The notes beneath the pieces were generated by a model. That model had not been told where the DNA came from. It did no database searches and was given only the letters and a program-made list of their open reading frames with translations. A stretch of DNA of 64,000 nucleotides from Variovorax sp. OK212 (lineage in GTDB: Bacteria > Pseudomonadota > Gammaproteobacteria > Burkholderiales > Burkholderiaceae_C): NCBI RefSeq assembly GCF_900112425.1, contig NZ_FOLP01000004.1, forward strand, positions 558,001-622,000, in the 5' to 3' direction. The translations under genes were made by a program, and so were the position numbers. This document shows, piece after piece, positions 59,950 to 64,000 of the stretch. Within the stretch, counting starts at the first letter, position 1. The number at the start of each line of letters is the position of its first letter.

Positions 59950-61074
59950 TCAGCTTTCGCTTTCTTTTTCGTAGATCGACAGCGACGAGCAGGCGCCGCA
60001 CTTGCCGCAGCCGGCCTTGATGTCGGCCGAGCGCAGGCCCGCCGCCACCACGCGCTCGCCCAGCGGCGCCAGCAGCGACTTCATGAAGTCGGGCGTGGGC
60101 GCGGGGTGGTCTTCGAGCGGCGTGCCGCTGATCGGAACGAAGGGCACGACGAAGGGGTACACGCCGCGCGCCAGCAACTGGTCGCAGGTGTCCAGAATCG
60201 CTTCGCGCGTGTCGCCCAGCCCGGCCAATATGTAGGTGCTGACCTGCCCGCGCCCGAACACGCCCACGGCCGCCTCGAAGGCGCTCATGTAGCGCGACAC
60301 GGGCACGCTGGCCTTGCCCGGCATGATGCGTTCGCGCACCGCGGGCGTGACCACTTCCAGGTGCATGCCCAGCGTGTCGATGCCCGCGGCCTTCATGCGG
60401 TGGAACCACTGGTCGTCGTCGGGCGGCTCGCACTGGCCCTGGATGGGGATGTCGACCGCGGCCTTGATGGCGAAAGCGCTCTCGCACAGCACGGCCGCGC
60501 CGCGGTCGGTGGCGTTGGGCGTGCCGGTGGTCATCACCATGTGCTTCACGCCGTCGAGCAGCACGGCGGCGCGCGCCACCTCGGCCAGTTGCTCGGGCGT
60601 CTTGCGCGCGACGGTGCGCCCGGCCGCGAGCGACTGGCCGATTGCGCAGAACTTGCAGCTCTTCTTGCGGCTCTCGTAGCGGATGCAGGTCTGCAGCACG
60701 GTGGTGGCGAGCACGTCGCTGCCGTGCAGCGTGGCGATGTGCGAGTAGGGCACGCCGTCGAAGGTCTGCATGGCGTAGAAGCGCGGCTGCTTCGGAAAGC
60801 TGATGCTCGCAATGGGAATGCTGCCGCGCATCACGCGGCTCATGCCGTGCGCGTCGGGCGCCTCGGCGGTGAAGGGCGAGTGCCACGCGGTGGAGGTGTG
60901 CACCGGCACCATGATCGTGTGGCCGTCGACGGTCACGGCCTTGTGGTCGGACGGGCCCGCGCCGCCGCGCCGGCTCGACACACCGGCCGACGGGTCAACC
61001 AGCCGCAACCCGAAGGACTGGAGCTCGGTCATCAGCTGCCGGCTCGCGGGTGGCATCGTTGTCGTGGTGGTCAT
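59950..61074 (-). CDS. MSMEG_0568-type radical SAM protein (Nit1 cluster)
   Basis: A 374-residue radical SAM protein. The cluster-binding cysteines are C130, C140 and C143 ([19 protein letters not shown]), a nine-residue first gap in place of the standard three. A second Cys group near the C-terminus ([10 protein letters not shown]) may bind an auxiliary cluster. TTGTPN and [10 protein letters not shown] match core strands. It belongs by content and context to the MSMEG_0568 family. The start is ATG at 61074, overlapping the nitrilase by 80 bases; Met15 (61032) is an alternative. Confidence 0.9.
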   Translation of the reverse strand: MTTTTTMPPASRQLMTELQSFGLRLVDPSAGVSSRRGGAGPSDHKAVTVDGHTIMVPVHTSTAWHSPFTAEAPDAHGMSRVMRGSIPIASISFPKQPRFYAMQTFDGVPYSHIATLHGSDVLATTVLQTCIRYESRKKSCKFCAIGQSLAAGRTVARKTPEQLAEVARAAVLLDGVKHMVMTTGTPNATDRGAAVLCESAFAIKAAVDIPIQGQCEPPDDDQWFHRMKAAGIDTLGMHLEVVTPAVRERIMPGKASVPVSRYMSAFEAAVGVFGRGQVSTYILAGLGDTREAILDTCDQLLARGVYPFVVPFVPISGTPLEDHPAPTPDFMKSLLAPLGERVVAAGLRSADIKAGCGKCGACSSLSIYEKESES

Positions 61075-62056
61075 GGTCGGTGCTCCGTGGTGTAAGCGGT
61101 GAGGTGTGGGGTTGCGTGAGGTGCATCGGCACGGTGGTCTGCGCCGGCCGGTCGTTGATGGCGAGCGACAGCAGTTCGGGCCGCGCGTAGTGGCCGACCG
61201 AATCCATCATTCGCTTGCGCTTGGCGATGAGCGCCATGTCGAGGTCGGCGATGACCATGCCTTCGCCCTCGGTGAGCGGCGGCGCGAGGTGCTTGCCCTC
61301 GGGCGAGACGATGGCCGTGTGGCAGCCGCCGCGCAGCGCCTTCTGCAGTTGGGCGTCGGGCGTGACGCTGCGGATCTGCTCGTCGCTGAGCCAGCCGGTG
61401 GCGTTCACCACGAAGCAGCCCGACTCCAGCGCGTGGTGGCGGATGGTCACTTCCATCTGCTCCGCGAAGATCGGCCCGACCAGCGAGCCGGGAAACTGCG
61501 CGCAATGGATCTCTTCGTGCTGCGCCATCAGGGCGTAGCGCGCGAGCGGGTTGTAGTGCTCCCAGCAGGCCAGCGCGCCGACGCGGCCGACGGCGGTGTC
61601 GACCACCTTCAGGCCCGCGCCGTCGCCCATGCCCCAGACCATGCGCTCGTGGTACGTGGGCGTGATCTTGCGGCGCTTGAGCGCGAGCGTGCCGTCGGCG
61701 TCGAACACCAGCTGCGTGTTGTAGAGGCTGCCGTGGTCGCGCTCGTTCACGCCGAGCACCACCACCATGTGGCGCGCGCGGGCCCGCTCGGCCACCGCCT
61801 GCGTGACGGGGCCGGGCACCACCACCGCGCGCTCCACCAGCCGCAGGTGCGGCGCACCCTGCAGCACCGGCGGCAGCACGAAGCTGAAGTAGGGGTAGTA
61901 GGGCACGAAGGTCTCGGGGAAGACCGCGAGCTGCGCGCCCTTGGCTGCGGCCTCGTCGATGGCGCTGCACACCCGCTCGAGCGTGCCGTCGGGGCGGTCG
62001 AAGTCGGGCGCGATCTGGATCGCCGCGGCACGCACGATGCGGGGTGGGGAAGCCAT
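60995..62056 (-). CDS. Nit1-type nitrilase
   Basis: A 353-residue carbon-nitrogen hydrolase of the aliphatic/aromatic nitrilase type. The catalytic triad is visible: Glu48 ([12 protein letters not shown]), Lys130 ([16 protein letters not shown]) and Cys164 ([11 protein letters not shown]). Context with the other six families identifies it as the Nit1 (sll0784-like) nitrilase. The natural substrate is not established. The last ~25 residues (after TVPMHLTQP) are His/Asp-rich and arise by reading through the start of the radical SAM gene in another frame, so the C-terminus may be a recent extension. Confidence 0.93.
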   Translation of the reverse strand: MASPPRIVRAAAIQIAPDFDRPDGTLERVCSAIDEAAAKGAQLAVFPETFVPYYPYFSFVLPPVLQGAPHLRLVERAVVVPGPVTQAVAERARARHMVVVLGVNERDHGSLYNTQLVFDADGTLALKRRKITPTYHERMVWGMGDGAGLKVVDTAVGRVGALACWEHYNPLARYALMAQHEEIHCAQFPGSLVGPIFAEQMEVTIRHHALESGCFVVNATGWLSDEQIRSVTPDAQLQKALRGGCHTAIVSPEGKHLAPPLTEGEGMVIADLDMALIAKRKRMMDSVGHYARPELLSLAINDRPAQTTVPMHLTQPHTSPLTPRSTDHDHHDNDATREPAADDRAPVLRVAAG

Positions 62057-62069
62057 CGCTCGTGCCGCC

Positions 62070-62552
62070 TTACAGGGTCCAGGTGTCGAGGATGACGGCG
62101 CCGGCCTTCTTGTGCAGCAGCACGATGTCCAGCACGTCGAGCGGGTTGATCGGCTTGATGCCCTCGATCAGCGCGCCTTCGCCGTGGCCGTACAGCGCCT
62201 GCAGCGCGAAGCGGCAGGCGTAGACCTTGCCGCCTTCTTCCATGAACTTGACGATCTGCTTGTTGAAGTTCTGGTGGCCCGGGAAGGCCTCGTCGCCCAG
62301 CGTGGGAAAGCCGCGCTGCACGCCCAGCGTCACGCCGGGGCCGTACAGCAGCACGGAGGTCTCGTAGCCCTTGCGGCGCAGGCGCGTGGCCTGCAGCAGG
62401 TTGACGAAGCCGATCGAGCCTTCGAAGGCCACGGTGTGGAAGGTGACGAGCGCCTTCTCGCCGGGCTCGGCCTTGACGTCTTCGAACACCTTCTCTTCGT
62501 AGTCGACAAGGAACTCGCCTTTTTCGTTGCGGGGGCGGGTGACTTTGGGCAT
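62070..62552 (-). CDS. MSMEG_0572-type protein (Nit1 cluster)
   Basis: A 160-residue protein with a DsrE-like alpha/beta pattern: [41 protein letters not shown], then [15 protein letters not shown] and a closing [20 protein letters not shown] strand ([15 protein letters not shown]). It fits the MSMEG_0572 family, described as nitrogen-starvation responsive. It is the first gene of the operon, 14 bases ahead of the nitrilase, and lies across from the divergent regulator gene. Confidence 0.88.
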   Translation of the reverse strand: MPKVTRPRNEKGEFLVDYEEKVFEDVKAEPGEKALVTFHTVAFEGSIGFVNLLQATRLRRKGYETSVLLYGPGVTLGVQRGFPTLGDEAFPGHQNFNKQIVKFMEEGGKVYACRFALQALYGHGEGALIEGIKPINPLDVLDIVLLHKKAGAVILDTWTL

Positions 62553-62906
62553 GGGGTACTCCGGTTGGGGTGGTGGGTACGCAGGTCTTGCGTGCCTTTC
62601 TCTTCGCAGGCGATGTGCCAGCGCCGGGCGGCGGGCGTGCGATCAAGTCGCGATCAATGCGCGGCGGTGCGGGCTGCGTGGCGATAAAAATTCTTCGGGC
62701 GCCCGGAATCGCGGCCATGCAGGTCGCCGGCCACGTCGGTTTCGCACCGTGACGACGCACGCGGCATGCGATCAATGCACCCGATAAATGGCGTTGATCG
62801 CACCTGATCGAAGCATTCGCCCCCTCTGGCACGGGCGTGATTCCTGCGTGTTGATCGGCAGACCGATGCAATCAATGGATGCGATCAACTTCGCCGGGAA
62901 CGCCTC
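62553..62906. promoter_or_regulatory. divergent control region with repeated TGCGATCAA motifs
   Basis: The 354-base gap between the Nit1 operon and the MocR-type gene holds no gene. The 9-mer TGCGATCAA occurs exactly at 62638-62646, 62767-62775 and 62880-62888, and inverted at 62794-62802. Near-copies are at 62649-62657 (CGCGATCAA), 62867-62875 (TGCAATCAA) and inverted at 62851-62857. The pair 62767/62794 forms a perfect inverted repeat with an 18-base spacer. I infer these are operators for the adjacent MocR-type regulator, controlling both directions. Confidence 0.65.
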
Positions 62907-64000
62907 ATGACCACGATCACCGCCCACTGGCGCAAGCAGCTGCGCACCACCGCCAAGCCGGCCTACCTGCTGCTGGCCGACCTGATCGCCGACGACATCA
63001 AGACCGGCCGCCTGGGCGTGCGCGACCGCCTGCCCACGCTGCGCGAGCTGGCCACCGACCTGGAACTGAACTACACGACCGTGGCGCGCGGCTATGCCGA
63101 GGCGCGCAAGCGCGGGCTGATCGATTCGCGCGCGGGCACCGGCACCTTCATCCGCTCGGGCAGCCCGAGCCTGCGGTTGCGCGGCGGCAGCGGCGCCGAG
63201 ATGACGATGAACATGCCGCCCGAGCCCGACGACGAGCACCTGATGGCGCGGCTGCACGACAGCGCCAGCCGGGCCTTCGCGCAGCTCGACTTTCACGACC
63301 TGCTGCGCTACCAGGACTTCGGCGGCACCGTGCACGACCGCGAGGTGGCCATGCAGTGGTTGCGGCCGTTCGTGCCCCACGCGAGCGTGGACCGCATCCT
63401 GGTGTGCCCCGGCATCCATGCCGTGCTGACCGCGCTGTTCTCGCAGCTGGCGCGCCCGGGCGAGCTGGTGTGCGTGGAGTCGCTCACCTACCCGGGCGTG
63501 AAGGCCATCGCGGCGCAGCTGGGCGTGCAGCTGCATGCGCTGCAGATGGACGACGACGGGCCCATTGCCGACGCCTTCGAGCACGCCTGCAAGACGCTCA
63601 AGCCCAAGGCGCTGTACTGCAACCCGACGCTGCTGAACCCGACGGCGGCCACCGTGTCGCGGGCGCGGCGCGAGGCGCTGGCCGACGTGGCGCTGCGCTA
63701 CGCGGTGCCGATCATCGAGGACGACGCCTACGGCATGCTGCCGCGCCAGGCGCCCGCGTCGCTGGCCACGCTGGCGCCGGGGCTCACCTACTACGTGAGC
63801 GGTTTCTCGAAGTGTTTCGGCGCGGGGCTGCGCAGCGCCTATGTGTGTTCACCGACGGTGGTGCAGTCGCAGCGGCTGGCCGGCGCGATGCGCGCGACCA
63901 CGGTGATGGCCTCGCCGATCACCAACGCGCTGACCACGCTGTGGGTGGAAGACGGCACCACCGAGGCCATGCTGCAGGCGGTGCGCGCGGAGTCGGTGGC
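62907..64000 (+). CDS. MocR/GntR-type regulator with aminotransferase domain (3' end outside the window)
   Basis: The frame is open to the window edge (364 codons). Residues ~15-85 form a GntR-type winged helix (LLLADLIADDIKTGRLGVRDRLPTLRELATDLELNYTTVARGYAEA). The rest is a class-I aminotransferase-like domain with CPGIHAVLTALFSQL, IIEDDAYGML and the PLP-binding Lys302 in GFSKCFGAGLR. MocR regulators sense PLP-linked or amine ligands. Divergence from the Nit1 operon and the repeated motif between them suggest it controls that operon. It was read directly from the sequence; the start ATG has only a weak ribosome site. Confidence 0.9.
   Translation, partial: MTTITAHWRKQLRTTAKPAYLLLADLIADDIKTGRLGVRDRLPTLRELATDLELNYTTVARGYAEARKRGLIDSRAGTGTFIRSGSPSLRLRGGSGAEMTMNMPPEPDDEHLMARLHDSASRAFAQLDFHDLLRYQDFGGTVHDREVAMQWLRPFVPHASVDRILVCPGIHAVLTALFSQLARPGELVCVESLTYPGVKAIAAQLGVQLHALQMDDDGPIADAFEHACKTLKPKALYCNPTLLNPTAATVSRARREALADVALRYAVPIIEDDAYGMLPRQAPASLATLAPGLTYYVSGFSKCFGAGLRSAYVCSPTVVQSQRLAGAMRATTVMASPITNALTTLWVEDGTTEAMLQAVRAESV

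Overview
The window is GC-rich, densely coding DNA. Product similarities and the style of its intergenic repeats suggest a betaproteobacterium of the Comamonadaceae, perhaps Variovorax or a close relative. This is an inference from sequence style; no rRNA or other taxonomic marker is present. No tRNA, rRNA, CRISPR array, transposase or integrase was seen.

Layout. (1) 1-3690: a tandem family of small-to-medium membrane proteins of unknown function. It has three DUF6708-like paralogues (the first cut by the window edge) and two DUF2628-like partners, one of them frameshifted. The array shows duplication and gene conversion. (2) 3883-56678: a complete type VI secretion (T6SS) locus. The plus-strand block carries tssK-tssL-tssM-tagF; a long inverted repeat; a regulatory/envelope block (Ser/Thr kinase, MltA-type transglycosylase, sigma-like protein, membrane protein, caspase-like protease); an Hcp-like protein; and tagJ-tssE-tssF-tssG-tssH. 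Two vgrG modules follow with DUF2169, pentapeptide, DUF3540, DUF4150 and DUF6484 accessory proteins, a degenerate ketosynthase, a DUF4150-GHH nuclease effector with a probable immunity protein, a HEAT protein, a 55-residue membrane protein, tagH and pppA. The minus-strand block, read from tssA, is tssA-tssB-tssC-hcp followed by two peptidase-like effectors (M15-like and M35-like). tssJ, an accessory TssL/TssM-like pair and a LuxR-type response regulator close the locus. (3) 56716-62552: a minus-strand operon matching the conserved Nit1 nitrilase cluster (MSMEG_0569, MSMEG_0570, sll0787-type AIR synthase, MSMEG_0567 GNAT, MSMEG_0568 radical SAM, nitrilase, MSMEG_0572). A MocR-type regulator diverges from it at 62907 and runs off the right edge. 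The shared promoter region holds many copies of one 9-bp motif.

How the genes work together. All core Tss proteins A-M are encoded: membrane complex TssJLM, baseplate TssEFGK, sheath TssBC, tube Hcp, ATPase ClpV and two VgrG spikes. DUF4150 proteins stand in for PAAR tips. TagH, PppA, TagF and the kinase imply post-translational (threonine phosphorylation) control of firing. DUF2169/pentapeptide/HEAT proteins are plausible loading adaptors. Predicted cargo includes a nuclease and two cell-wall or protein-degrading peptidases.

Most unusual points: the caspase-like protease in the regulatory block; a ketosynthase fold without its catalytic residues beside a nuclease effector; a second TssL/TssM-like pair whose TssM has lost its Walker motifs; a ~547-bp imperfect palindrome; and the repeated operator-like motif upstream of the nitrilase operon. 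Assignments rest on reading translated sequence and remembered family motifs; no database search was run.
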